A program made the position numbers and the translations under genes. The notes under the pieces are model-generated. The model searched no databases. It had not been told where the DNA came from and was given only the letters and a program-made list of their open reading frames with translations. 15,699 nt of DNA from Opitutia bacterium UBA7441. GTDB lineage: Bacteria; Verrucomicrobiota; Verrucomicrobiia; Opitutales; Coraliomargaritaceae. The stretch covers positions 1-15,699 of the forward strand of contig DLQD01000115.1 of the NCBI GenBank assembly GCA_002480015.1, given 5' to 3'. Shown here in pieces: positions 6,707-13,856 of this stretch. Numbering within the stretch: position 1 is the first letter of the stretch; each line of letters opens with the position of its first letter.

Positions 6707-7618
6707 ATGGATGCTTCCAAAAGTTTTTATGAATATACGCCGGCAGCGCATTTCCTCGTTTCAGATGAGGATGCGGCGGATTTTTTGCAGAGCCAGTTCA
6801 CGAATGATCTGCGGCCTTTCGAGGCGGGGCGCTCTACCTATGGGCTGTGGCTGGATGTCAAGGGCAAGGTGATTGCCGACAGTGTGGTGCTCTGCGAAGG
6901 AGACGAGCGTTTCCGCGTGCTCAGCGAGCGCTGTGCGGGTGAGCGTATCATTGCCCATCTGCAGCGGCATATCATCGCCGACGACGTTGAGATCGAGCAC
7001 TGCGCATCCGGCTACGCCTTCGAGGTGTCCGACGCGGGTTTGCAAGCCGCAGGCTGGCAGCCTCCTCGGCCGCAGAATTACGTCCGGATCGACGGTGGGC
7101 TTCTTTTTTCAGGGCGAAACGGCTTGTATCATATGCAATTTGATTCCGCTGCGTCACGAGGTGTCGTCCGGGATCGGCTGGTCGCAGCAGGCTTGACGGC
7201 GTTGTCCGAAGGCGAACGCGGCCTCTGCCGGATCGCCGCAGGTATTCCCCAAGTGCCTGAGGAGATCGGTGCGTCCGATTTGCCGGGCGAAGGTGAATTG
7301 GAGCACGAGGCAATTTCGTTTACCAAAGGTTGCTACCTCGGGCAGGAGGTCGTTGCGCGGATGCACAATGTAGGCCGGCCGCAGCGTCGACTTTTTATCG
7401 TGCAAGGCGAAGGCAGAGTTCCGCGGCCGCCAATGGCACTCTACGATAGTCATGCGAAGCAAGTCGGCGATTTGCGCAGCGCGTATCCGCGAGCCGAAGG
7501 ATGGCTGGGGGTGGCCATTTTAAAAACCCGTTTTGCTGATGCCGGATCAGAACTGCACAGTGGTGCTTTTTTAATGAACGTAATGAACCCATTTTCAGTA
7601 GGACTTAGAAATGACTGA
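6707..7618 (+). CDS. ygfZ: YgfZ/GcvT-like folate-binding protein
   Basis: 303 residues. The signature KGCYLGQE (207-214, with C209) followed by VVARM and an R-R-L-F block (227-230) is the conserved K-G-C-Y-x-G-Q-E motif of the YgfZ/IBA57 family. These are folate-dependent proteins that help maintain certain [4Fe-4S] enzymes. The N-terminal part (FLQSQFTNDL, 26-35, then a GLWLDVKGKVIADS strand, 46-59) is the usual GcvT-like fold. Genuine GcvT is excluded by the shorter length and by the signature. The neighbourhood includes a [4Fe-4S] enzyme, LeuC, which may be a client, though that is only a suggestion. The ATG follows five G directly, too close for a good ribosome site, so the start is moderately certain. 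The last 8 bases overlap the next gene. Confidence 0.9.
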   Translation: MDASKSFYEYTPAAHFLVSDEDAADFLQSQFTNDLRPFEAGRSTYGLWLDVKGKVIADSVVLCEGDERFRVLSERCAGERIIAHLQRHIIADDVEIEHCASGYAFEVSDAGLQAAGWQPPRPQNYVRIDGGLLFSGRNGLYHMQFDSAASRGVVRDRLVAAGLTALSEGERGLCRIAAGIPQVPEEIGASDLPGEGELEHEAISFTKGCYLGQEVVARMHNVGRPQRRLFIVQGEGRVPRPPMALYDSHAKQVGDLRSAYPRAEGWLGVAILKTRFADAGSELHSGAFLMNVMNPFSVGLRND

Positions 7619-7811
7619 GGGCCAGGATTGTGAGATTGCGAAGGTTGCCCGCATTTTTATCAATTTGGGAGCGCCTGAAACGCAGGCCCGGGTGATGGCT
7701 GCGCAGCTCTTGAAGCGGGCAGGACAGATCGCCGAGGAACGCGGGATTTCAAAAGTCGAAGCGTCAGAGACCCTACTGAAACAGGTGATTGAGGCGCGGC
7801 AGGGTGCTTAA
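7611..7811 (+). CDS. Small protein of unknown function coupled to ygfZ
   Basis: 66 residues, cytosolic and mostly helical by composition. Its ATG overlaps the last 8 bases of ygfZ, and AGGA (7600-7603) sits 7 bases before it, one of the few clear Shine-Dalgarno sites in the window. The sequence has alternating acidic and basic residues, with one Cys at position 7 and blocks IFINLGAPETQARVMAAQLL (15-34) and ISKVEASETLLKQVIEA (46-62). I do not recognise a family. The overlap and strong ribosome site argue that it is real and made together with YgfZ, so a role linked to that protein is possible. Confidence 0.72.
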   Translation: MTEGQDCEIAKVARIFINLGAPETQARVMAAQLLKRAGQIAEERGISKVEASETLLKQVIEARQGA

Positions 7812-7887
7812 AATCGCTCTGATACAGGACCTGAGCCTCGTCCTCTGCTGAAACCCTGAAAAAATAAGGCTTTAGAGCAGATTTCCG

Positions 7888-7916
7888 TTGACGGTATTCA
7901 TCCCGACTTTTCTTAT
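7888..7916 (+). promoter_or_regulatory. Candidate promoter of the HU gene
   Basis: TTGACG (7888-7893) and TCTTAT (7911-7916) are separated by 17 bases and match the -35 and -10 consensus at 5 and 4 of 6 positions. Transcription would start near 7923, giving a leader of about 42 bases that is almost free of G and lacks a Shine-Dalgarno site. Confidence 0.42.
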
Positions 7917-7964
7917 TTGCGACGGTCATTAGACCAAATAACCTCAACAACATAATTATACTAT

Positions 7965-8240
7965 ATGAATAAAGCAGAACTCGTTGCAGAAGTACAAAAA
8001 TCACTCGGTGCAGACACCTCCAAAGCAGCCGCTGAACGCGCGATCGAAGCCGTCATCGAAGGCATTAAAAAGGGCGTGAAAAAGGACAAGAATGTTCAAC
8101 TCATCGGTTTCGGGACTTTCTCTGTAACCAAGCGTGCAGCTCGTGATGGCATCAATCCACAAACTGGCGCCAAGATTAGGATCAAGGCTTCCAAAGCTGT
8201 GAAATTCAAAGCCGGCGCTGGCCTCAAAGCGGTTCTTTAA
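7965..8240 (+). CDS. hup: HU-family DNA-binding protein
   Basis: 91 residues, the typical HU size. It opens MNKAELVAEVQKSLG, the dimerisation helices, and has the GFGTFSVTKRAARDG strand (48-62) and the DNA-bending arm motif INPQTGAKIRIKASK (63-77), whose proline inserts into the minor groove in HU/IHF proteins. FKAGAGLKAVL closes the protein. HU homodimers compact the nucleoid and assist recombination and replication. It stands alone between a candidate promoter and a perfect terminator, so it is a single-gene unit. The 34 bases before ATG contain one G and no Shine-Dalgarno sequence, although HU is usually highly expressed. That makes this leader a good example of the SD-independent starts in this window. 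IHF subunits are less likely, but HU and IHF cannot be separated firmly by eye. Confidence 0.95.
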   Translation: MNKAELVAEVQKSLGADTSKAAAERAIEAVIEGIKKGVKKDKNVQLIGFGTFSVTKRAARDGINPQTGAKIRIKASKAVKFKAGAGLKAVL

Positions 8241-8272
8241 GCGATTACCCCTTCGTTTTAAGTTCAAATTTC

Positions 8273-8302
8273 AAACCCGCAGCCTAGGCTGCGGGTTTTT
8301 TT
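8273..8302 (+). terminator. Intrinsic terminator of the HU gene
   Basis: Bases 8273-8298 form a perfect 26-base palindrome centred on CCTAGG, giving a GC-rich stem with a CTAG loop, followed by a run of seven T (8296-8302). It lies 32 bases after the HU stop codon. Confidence 0.94.
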
Positions 8303-8310
8303 GAATTCAT

Positions 8311-8366
8311 TGGGTCGGGCTATCGGAGCTAGGGCGCCCCGCTTCCGAGAATAGCTGTAGCGCCCA
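8311..8366. other. Structured segment upstream of leuC
   Basis: Nested arms pair here: TGGG (8311-8314) with CCCA (8363-8366), GCTAT (8319-8323) with ATAGC (8351-8355), CGGA (8324-8327) with TCCG (8344-8347), and GC (8328-8329) with GC (8341-8342). The apex contains GGCGCC. It follows the HU terminator and ends 91 bases before the leuC ATG. It may be a leader structure for leuC or a remnant of a repeat. No known riboswitch is recognised, and I see no convincing leuC promoter in the rest of the gap. Confidence 0.4.
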
Positions 8367-8457
8367 AGAAAAATTCCCGCCTTTGCGGTTGCCAGCCACC
8401 TCAAAGCTATCCTTATTGAGACGCTTTTGAGAATCACTCTTCATTAGGAACTAGATT

Positions 8458-9882
8458 ATGGGCAAAAGCTTATTTGAAAAAGTATGGGATGCGCACGCAG
8501 TTCGCCAATTGGCGAACGGGCAGACGCAGTTGTTAATCGGTACGCACCTTATTCACGAGGTCACGAGTCCGCAGGCCTTTGGTATGCTGCGTGACAAGGG
8601 GCTCAAGGTGCAATTCCCGCACCGCACCTTCGCGACGGTCGACCATATTGTACCGACCAACGAGACGGTGGAGCCCTACAGTGATCCGCTCGCGCAAGGC
8701 ATGATCGAGGAACTCCGCAAGAATTGTGCGGAGAACGACATTACTTTTTTCGATACCCATACGGGTCATCAGGGCATCGTCCACGTGGTGGGGCCTGAGC
8801 AGGGCATCACTCAACCGGGCACGACGATCGCCTGTGGCGATTCCCATACCGCCACGCACGGTGCTTTTGGCGCAGTCGCTTTTGGAATCGGCACCAGTCA
8901 GGTGCGCGACGTACTGGCCACGCAAACCATCGCACTCAATGAACTAAAGGTGCGCCGCATCAATGTGAATGGGACGCTGGCACCGGGCGTTTATGCGAAG
9001 GATGTGATTTTGCACATCATCCGTCTGCTCGGCACGCAAGGCGGCACCGGCTTTGCCTACGAGTATGCTGGCACGACTTTCGACAACTTCACGATGGAAG
9101 AGCGCATGACCGTCTGCAACATGTCGATCGAAGGCGGCGCCCGTGTCGGCTATGTTAATCCGGACGAAAAGACATTCGAATATCTTAAGGGCCGCCCCTA
9201 CGCGCCGAAGGGCACGGATTGGGATGCGGCGGTCGAGCGCTGGAAATCTTTCGCCTCGGATTCCGATTGCAGCTACGACGACGTCGTAGAAATCGACGCG
9301 GCTTCGATCCAGCCCACTGTGACGTGGGGGATCACCCCGGGACAGGGCGTCGGGATCGAGGAAAACATTCCGAGCATCGAAAACGCGCCGACCCAGTCCG
9401 AACGCGATTCCGTGGCCGAAGCCTTGGAATACATGCAGTTCGAAGGCGGCAGCCCAATCAAGGGCAAGAAGATCGACATCGCTTTCCTTGGTTCTTGCAC
9501 CAACGGCCGCCTTTCTGACTTCCAGGAAGTCGCCAAGTACATCGAAGGCCGCAAAGTTGCTCCCGGCGTGCAAGCCATCGCCGTGCCCGGTTCGCAGGTT
9601 GTGGCCAAAATCGCTGAAGAGCTAGGTCTGGATAAAATATTCAAAGAAGCCGGCTTCGAATGGCGCGCAGCCGGGTGCTCTATGTGCCTGGCCATGAACC
9701 CTGATAAATTGATCGGCGACCAGCTCTGTGCTAGTTCATCAAACCGTAACTTCAAGGGTCGCCAAGGCTCCCCGACCGGTCGCACTATGCTTATGAGCCC
9801 GCTCATGGTCGCCGCAGCCGCCGTAACAGGGGAGGTTGCCGACGCCCGAGAGGTCTTCGGTTTCGCCCCTGTCGGCGCTTAG
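8458..9882 (+). CDS. leuC: 3-isopropylmalate dehydratase, large subunit
   Basis: 474 residues. With LeuD it isomerises 2-isopropylmalate to 3-isopropylmalate in leucine biosynthesis. It is an aconitase-family protein with a [4Fe-4S] cluster held by C347 (GSCTNGR), C407 and C410 (AGCSMC), the same positions as in E. coli LeuC. Other family blocks are GDSHTATHGAFGAVAFGIGT (127-146) and CASSSNRNFKGRQG (424-437), with GSPTGRTMLMSP (437-448) just before the end. AGGA (8446-8449), 8 bases before the ATG, is a clear Shine-Dalgarno site and fixes the start. leuD follows after 38 bases, so the two form an operon. The genes leuA and leuB are not in the window. Confidence 0.97.
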   Translation: MGKSLFEKVWDAHAVRQLANGQTQLLIGTHLIHEVTSPQAFGMLRDKGLKVQFPHRTFATVDHIVPTNETVEPYSDPLAQGMIEELRKNCAENDITFFDTHTGHQGIVHVVGPEQGITQPGTTIACGDSHTATHGAFGAVAFGIGTSQVRDVLATQTIALNELKVRRINVNGTLAPGVYAKDVILHIIRLLGTQGGTGFAYEYAGTTFDNFTMEERMTVCNMSIEGGARVGYVNPDEKTFEYLKGRPYAPKGTDWDAAVERWKSFASDSDCSYDDVVEIDAASIQPTVTWGITPGQGVGIEENIPSIENAPTQSERDSVAEALEYMQFEGGSPIKGKKIDIAFLGSCTNGRLSDFQEVAKYIEGRKVAPGVQAIAVPGSQVVAKIAEELGLDKIFKEAGFEWRAAGCSMCLAMNPDKLIGDQLCASSSNRNFKGRQGSPTGRTMLMSPLMVAAAAVTGEVADAREVFGFAPVGA

Positions 9883-9920
9883 TTCTCAATTATCATTCAT
9901 TAGCAATCAGTCATTTAAAA

Positions 9921-10523
9921 ATGCCATCCACACCTATTAAACAAGTCACCGGAAAGGGCGTTTTCGTGCCCGGCGACGATATCGATACCGACCGCATCAT
10001 CCCCGCACGCTTCATGAAGTGCATCACCTTCGACGGACTGGGCGAGTATCTCTTCTACGACGTGCGTAAGACCGAGTCGGGCGAGGATAAAAAACACAAC
10101 CTCAACGATCACCGCTTCGCTGAGGCCTCGATCATCGTCAGCGGTAACAACTTCGGCTGCGGTAGCTCCCGCGAGCACGCCCCCCAGTCGATCCTCCGTG
10201 CTGGCTACAACGCGGTGATCGCCGGCAGTTTTGCGGAGATTTTCTTCGGTAATTCGACCAATCTCGGGGTCGTCTGCGTGATCGCGAGCGACACCGACCG
10301 TGAGATCATCACCAAGGCCATCGACACGAATCCAGAGATCGAGATCACGATCGACGTGGAGGATCACAAAATCTGGTTTGGCGATCAATCCGTACCCTGC
10401 GAAATCAAGCCCGGAGCACGCGACAGTTTGCTGAGCGGCAATTATGATCCGCTCGATGAGCTGCTCGTTGGCACGGACGCAGTGTCCCGCACGGCGGCTG
10501 CCCTCCCTTATATGCAGGCGTGA
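9921..10523 (+). CDS. leuD: 3-isopropylmalate dehydratase, small subunit
   Basis: 200 residues, the normal length. It supplies the swivel domain that completes the active site with LeuC. GDDIDTDRIIPARF (18-31) and NNFGCGSSREHAPQ (75-88) are the two signatures of the aconitase swivel family. The substrate-binding S-S-R-E-H motif is intact. The ATG at 9921 has no Shine-Dalgarno sequence. The 38-base gap after leuC is AT-rich with only two G, and contains the heptads ATCATTC and ATCAGTC also present in the array before aroG. Because the partner gene leuC has a normal Shine-Dalgarno site, the two subunits probably start translation by different means. The unit ends at a strong terminator. Confidence 0.97.
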   Translation: MPSTPIKQVTGKGVFVPGDDIDTDRIIPARFMKCITFDGLGEYLFYDVRKTESGEDKKHNLNDHRFAEASIIVSGNNFGCGSSREHAPQSILRAGYNAVIAGSFAEIFFGNSTNLGVVCVIASDTDREIITKAIDTNPEIEITIDVEDHKIWFGDQSVPCEIKPGARDSLLSGNYDPLDELLVGTDAVSRTAAALPYMQA

Positions 10524-10636
10524 TACCAGAAACGTATTGTTATTTTGCTGCGGCTCATCGCGACATTCCAGGATTAAGAGACACACCTATTCATTGTATG
10601 GCTCAAAACGAGGAACTTCGGATTCGTTTCACTGAC

Positions 10637-10663
10637 AAAAGGCGCAACGTGGTTGCGCCTTTT
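10637..10663 (+). terminator. Intrinsic terminator of leuCD
   Basis: AAAAGGCGCAAC (10637-10648) pairs with GTTGCGCCTTTT (10652-10663) around a 3-base loop. The descending arm ends in four T. It stands 113 bases after leuD. The gap between leuD and this hairpin shows no gene that can be supported. Confidence 0.88.
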
Positions 10664-10687
10664 CTATGCCCGATTCCTTTGATTATG

Positions 10688-10717
10688 TTGGAATCCCACT
10701 TCAAGCGCTTGTATCTT
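10688..10717 (+). promoter_or_regulatory. Possible promoter of exbB-exbD
   Basis: TTGGAA (10688-10693) and TATCTT (10712-10717) lie 18 bases apart, each matching the consensus at 4 of 6 positions. The position just after the leuCD terminator supports a promoter in this gap, but the exact boxes are uncertain. Confidence 0.3.
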
Positions 10718-10759
10718 ACCTGACTGATTTCTCAAAAGAGCAATTTTAACATTTCACTT

Positions 10760-11323
10760 ATGGATATCTTCACACATGCCGGAATTTTTATTTACCCACT
10801 CGGCCTCTGCTCCTTTCTCGCGGTCTTCATTACCATCGAGCGGCTGATAGCGCTCCGCCCGTCGTGCATCGTTCCGGGCTCCGTCGTGGAGGCTTTTGTC
10901 GCTGGCCGAGTGGCTGACGTCCCGGCGGATACGGGATCAGTCGCGGGACGAATTATAGCCTTCTATCAGTCCCAACAGGTGGACAGCAATTCGCTTAAAG
11001 CCTATGCCCGGCTGGAAGTGAGCCGGATGGAGCGGGGCGTTTTTCTACTCGAAGTGGTCATCGGTGCGGCACCACTCCTCGGTCTGCTGGGCACAGTGAC
11101 AGGGCTGACGCAGGTTTTCAGCGGCTTTTCCGCCGAGACAGGCCTGCCCGATCCGGGCACTTTTATCACCGGGATCGCACTGGCGCTCAACACGACGATT
11201 CTTGGGCTGGCAATCGCCATACCCGCGCTCGCCGCCCACGCTTATTTGCTGCGCCGCGTCGAGTCCCAGGCCGCCCGCATTGCCCTTGGGGTTCAGGCGC
11301 TTGTCCATTCGAGGGATGGCTAG
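10760..11323 (+). CDS. exbB: MotA/TolQ/ExbB proton channel family protein
   Basis: 187 residues, an inner-membrane protein with three membrane segments near residues 8-28, 96-119 and 135-160. APLLGLLGTVTGLTQVF (104-120) and the TTILGLAIAIPALAAHAYL stretch (145-163) are the conserved channel helices of the family. A basic loop (about 32-90) lies in the cytosol. With its ExbD partner, 2 bases downstream, it converts proton flow into mechanical work for an outer-membrane energiser such as TonB. TolQ or a gliding-type role is possible, because no tonB, tolB or pal gene is present here. The 19 bases before ATG contain no G and no Shine-Dalgarno site. Confidence 0.9.
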   Translation: MDIFTHAGIFIYPLGLCSFLAVFITIERLIALRPSCIVPGSVVEAFVAGRVADVPADTGSVAGRIIAFYQSQQVDSNSLKAYARLEVSRMERGVFLLEVVIGAAPLLGLLGTVTGLTQVFSGFSAETGLPDPGTFITGIALALNTTILGLAIAIPALAAHAYLLRRVESQAARIALGVQALVHSRDG

Positions 11324-11325
11324 AC

Positions 11326-11733
11326 ATGGATCTCACTTCCGATTTAATCCGCTGTCGCCGACGGCAGCCCACAATCAACATCGTACCTCTGGTCGATGTC
11401 CTGACTGTGTTGCTTTTTTTCTTTCTCGTCACTATGCAATTCAAACAAGTCAGTACCCTGAACATCACGGTGCCCAGGATTGAAACCGCTGGTGAAAACG
11501 AGATTCAAGAGCAAATCGTAGTCGCGCTCAGTCCCGAAGGAGAGATTTACTTAAACGACCGACCCGTAGTGAAGGCCGAACTCGAAGCCGCCATGAAACT
11601 GGCCGGTGAACTGACCCCTGACATGCCCGTGCTGCTTATCGCGGACGAAGAAGTCCCCCTCAAATACGTCACTGAAGTGATGGACGTCTGCCGCAGCCAG
11701 AAACTGAACAAAATCCGCCTGCAATCGCGGTAG
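11326..11733 (+). CDS. exbD: ExbD/TolR-family protein
   Basis: 135 residues with the family layout: a short cytosolic N-terminus rich in arginine (R9, R11-R13), one membrane helix (about 18-40) and a periplasmic domain. NIVPLVDVLTVLLFFFL (18-34) carries the essential proton-binding aspartate D24. The periplasmic part VVALSPEGEIYLNDRPV (65-81) with LLIADEEVPLKYVTEVMDVC (112-131) is the usual ExbD fold. The ATG follows the exbB stop after 2 bases and has a purine-rich GAGGGA upstream, so the two are cotranslated. The membrane partner of the energised system is not in this window. Confidence 0.91.
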   Translation: MDLTSDLIRCRRRQPTINIVPLVDVLTVLLFFFLVTMQFKQVSTLNITVPRIETAGENEIQEQIVVALSPEGEIYLNDRPVVKAELEAAMKLAGELTPDMPVLLIADEEVPLKYVTEVMDVCRSQKLNKIRLQSR

Positions 11734-11747
11734 GGATACGTCGAACG

Positions 11748-11790
11748 CTAAAGCAGCCGATTCTTGGTCTACTGTTCTGGGCTGCCTTAG
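11748..11790. terminator. Hairpin in the convergent gap of exbD and doxX
   Basis: CTAA (11748-11751) pairs with TTAG (11787-11790), and GCAGCC (11753-11758) with GGCTGC (11780-11785), with one mismatch between them and a 21-base loop. It sits between two convergent genes 66 bases apart. There is no T-run, so any terminator activity is uncertain. Confidence 0.3.
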
Positions 11791-11799
11791 CTGCTGCTT

Positions 11800-12216
11800 C
11801 TACACGCTCTTCCCCACGCGGAACCGCCCCGGTCCCGCGAAAAAAAGTGCGACAAAGACGATCAACAGCTCCAGCGGCCAGCCGGCTTCTTTGGCGAAGT
11901 CGCCGATGCCGCTCACAGCATCCCATTTCGTACTAAACGCAACCGCCATCGTGCCCGCCAGAGCGGCGCAGGCGATGCGGTGGTAGGCACCGAGGATCAA
12001 GAGCAGTCCGCCGCCGAATTCAGCGAGCGCCGCCGCGAGACCAAAGGTGATGGATACGATCCCTTCCGGCAAGAAGGGGAGGCCGTATTGCGCGAGCCCT
12101 TCCCAGCGATCCACGCCACCAACGAGTTTCGGATAGCCGTGGAGGAGGAACATGCCGCCGATGCCGACGCGCAAGATGAGAAGTCCGAGATCGGTGGAAT
12201 AGCTGGAGAGTTTCAT
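11800..12216 (-). CDS. DoxX-family membrane protein
   Basis: 138 residues with four hydrophobic segments (about 9-27, 50-75, 81-97 and 113-127). The opening LGLLILRVGIGGMFLLHGYP (10-29) followed by KLVGG is the DoxX signature of R-x-x-x-G followed by H-G-x-x-K. Family members are small quinone- or redox-linked inner-membrane proteins, and most have no proven function. The gene stands alone, divergent from nothing on its upstream side except a REP-like element and the SIS gene, which lies on the same strand. The ATG has no Shine-Dalgarno site. Confidence 0.85.
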   Translation of the reverse strand: MKLSSYSTDLGLLILRVGIGGMFLLHGYPKLVGGVDRWEGLAQYGLPFLPEGIVSITFGLAAALAEFGGGLLLILGAYHRIACAALAGTMAVAFSTKWDAVSGIGDFAKEAGWPLELLIVFVALFFAGPGRFRVGKSV

Positions 12217-12252
12217 GTTGCTAATAGTAGACGTTTTCTAGAAAAAGCAAGC

Positions 12253-12334
12253 GTAGTGGCGGTTTCAGCCGCCATATTACGAAGCATCCGCCCATTCGCG
12301 CGGTGGGATACGGCGACTGAAGTCGCCACTAGGT
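12253..12334. repeat. REP/BIME-like pair of inverted hairpins
   Basis: The left arm (12253-12273) starts GTAG and folds into a GGCGG/CCGCC hairpin with loop TTCA. The right arm (12312-12330), read on the minus strand, is TAGTGGCGACTTCAGTCGCC up to small differences. Three bases differ and all keep the stem: a G-C pair becomes A-T and a T-G pair becomes C-G. Spacer bases 12274-12311 contain a further ATCC/GGAT inverted pair. The layout is that of bacterial interspersed mosaic elements. Confidence 0.75.
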
Positions 12335-12343
12335 AGAACGCAC

Positions 12344-13084
12344 TCAAATCGGTCGCCGAATACGGTGCCTGTATTTCTTGGCCAGCGCTTCGTTGTGCTC
12401 CGCTCCACCGTCGGCGTTTTGGCTGACGTAGGTCGGGGGCGTCACGCCCATGGTGATGAGTTGCTCGATGATCTCCATGGCGAGGAGGTTGAGCAAGAAC
12501 GCGCCACTCATCGTCGAGGTCGGGCCGACCTTGTAGGCAAACCCGGGCGCGTCGATGGCCGCATCGCCAGGCACGCCGCCGTTGTCCAAAACGTAGTCGC
12601 CCAATTCGTAAAGCTTCTTGCCGGAGACGTGGCGCGAAGTGGTGGCCTTCGACATCTCAAGCGAGGTCAGCACGACCACATCGAGACCGGCTGCCTTCGC
12701 CTCCAGCGCGACTTCGATCGGGCTGGCGTTGCGCCCGGAATTGGAAATGACGAGCACGACATCGCCGGGCTGGACTGCGTATTGGTAGGCGTAGCGTTGG
12801 AAGAGGCGGGCGCCGTAGCCCACGATCTGCTCCGGCCAGCCGTCGGCTGGGTCGTGGATACTGCTGACCGGCACGAGCCCGCCCGCACGCCGCTCAATCT
12901 CGGCTGCGAGGATATGCGAATGCCCGGAGCCAAACGTGTGGAGCACGCCGTCCGCCGCCAAGCTCTGCGCGATGCGTTTGCCAGCGACTTGCAGCGTGGT
13001 TTTGTTGCGCTCGTAAACGCTGGCTTGGAGCGCCAGTGCGCTATCGTAGAATTTTTGGGCGAGGGACATGTTGAGGAGCATCAC
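12344..13084 (-). CDS. SIS-domain protein, UPF0309 type
   Basis: 246 residues from the first ATG; the ATG at 13069-13067 (residue 6, MSLAQKFY) is an equally good start. A single sugar-isomerase (SIS) domain is shown by FGSGHSHILAAEIERRAGGL (51-70), the phosphosugar loop VISNSGRNASPIE (112-124), and GPTSTMSGAFLLNLLAMEII (187-206). Related proteins bind or isomerise phosphorylated amino sugars such as glucosamine or N-acetylmuramate phosphates, but this uncharacterised family has no proven substrate. The 37-base gap to the upstream secreted-protein gene on the same strand permits cotranscription. No Shine-Dalgarno site is visible. The REP-like element follows 10 bases after its stop codon. Confidence 0.85.
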   Translation of the reverse strand: MMLLNMSLAQKFYDSALALQASVYERNKTTLQVAGKRIAQSLAADGVLHTFGSGHSHILAAEIERRAGGLVPVSSIHDPADGWPEQIVGYGARLFQRYAYQYAVQPGDVVLVISNSGRNASPIEVALEAKAAGLDVVVLTSLEMSKATTSRHVSGKKLYELGDYVLDNGGVPGDAAIDAPGFAYKVGPTSTMSGAFLLNLLAMEIIEQLITMGVTPPTYVSQNADGGAEHNEALAKKYRHRIRRPI

Positions 13085-13121
13085 TGCTCAGCCGTGAAGG
13101 GACAAGTCCGCATTACGATTA

Positions 13122-13775
13122 TTACTTGTCTGGAACATCTGGAATTGAAAACATAAACATTGGAACGCCTGCATTGTTCTCCATTTTTTTCAGAACGATG
13201 TTTCCGTTCTTCCCATCTACCAGATCCCTTAACTCAAGTTCCCAAAGTTCTAAAGTGTATTTTTGTGGCTGGCGGCTGGAATGGCTGTAGATGATTTCCC
13301 GGATCAAGACTTCCGTGTCATTGGTTTTTTTATAAAGCCTCAGTTTGGACGGGAGAACACTTTCATTATCCTCTTCACTGGAGATGAAATCGACTCGATA
13401 GTCTCTGAAAACTGGCGTTTTTAAATTGAAGATATTACTTTTATCAAAGTGATACCGGGGTGTGAGGGCCAGAAGGTCGAGTAGATGTGTTGCTGCTTCG
13501 TCCCCAGTGAGTTCATGGACACGCGTCTCCTCGTCCAATCGCTCGATAGTGTGAATACGACCATCCTTGTGGATGACGTCCACGCCGAATCGTCCAGACT
13601 CGTCTTGAATAGTCGCCCGAATGAGGTCTTGTCCCCTCTTGTAAGCGGTCAAGTCTAGTCTTCCATCTTCAGTGATCATTTCTGCACGCACGACGATGGT
13701 TTCCTCGATGCGCATTTGCGCTAGGCAACTCAAGGCCAGTATGAGGTAAATTAGCTTATAGATGAGTAATTTCAC
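13122..13775 (-). CDS. Secreted protein of unknown function
   Basis: 217 residues from GTG 13775-13773, the first start after an in-frame stop (13790-13788). Residues 1-20 (MKLLIYKLIYLILALSCLAQ) form a signal peptide. LALSC is only a poor lipobox, so cleavage by signal peptidase I is more likely than lipidation. The mature part opens with a beta-rich region containing RIEETIVVRAEMITEDGRLD (22-41) and then paired strands, a layout like LolA or DUF4412-type carriers. This is resemblance of pattern only. No enzyme motif is seen. It lies between a PEP-CTERM gene and the SIS gene on the same strand, separated from the former by a terminator. Its base composition is AT-richer than the housekeeping genes. 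Confidence 0.7.
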   Translation of the reverse strand: MKLLIYKLIYLILALSCLAQMRIEETIVVRAEMITEDGRLDLTAYKRGQDLIRATIQDESGRFGVDVIHKDGRIHTIERLDEETRVHELTGDEAATHLLDLLALTPRYHFDKSNIFNLKTPVFRDYRVDFISSEEDNESVLPSKLRLYKKTNDTEVLIREIIYSHSSRQPQKYTLELWELELRDLVDGKNGNIVLKKMENNAGVPMFMFSIPDVPDK

Positions 13776-13803
13776 ACAGACAGGGGACTAAGACCAGTCG
13801 CAT

Positions 13804-13833
13804 AAAAAAGCCGCCAGCAGTAGCTGACGGCTT
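13804..13833 (-). terminator. Intrinsic terminator of the PEP-CTERM gene
   Basis: AAGCCG (13808-13813) pairs with CGGCTT (13828-13833), and CAGC (13815-13818) with GCTG (13823-13826), with one mismatch and a 4-base AGTA loop. On the minus strand the hairpin is followed by a run of six U (13809-13804). It lies 23 bases after the gene's stop codon. Confidence 0.88.
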
Positions 13834-13856
13834 GAAAGTTAGAGATTAGAATTGAA

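Noticed and set aside
7660..8004. 114-codon minus-strand frame across the HU promoter
   Set aside because: It overlaps the small ygfZ-coupled gene and the HU start on the other strand, with low-complexity composition.
10520..10723. 67-codon frame starting with GTG at the leuD stop
   Set aside because: It runs straight through the leuCD terminator hairpin and has no homology-like motif.
12365..13156. 263-codon plus-strand frame opposite the SIS gene
   Set aside because: It is a shadow of the SIS reading frame, without motifs. The minus-strand protein has clear SIS signatures.
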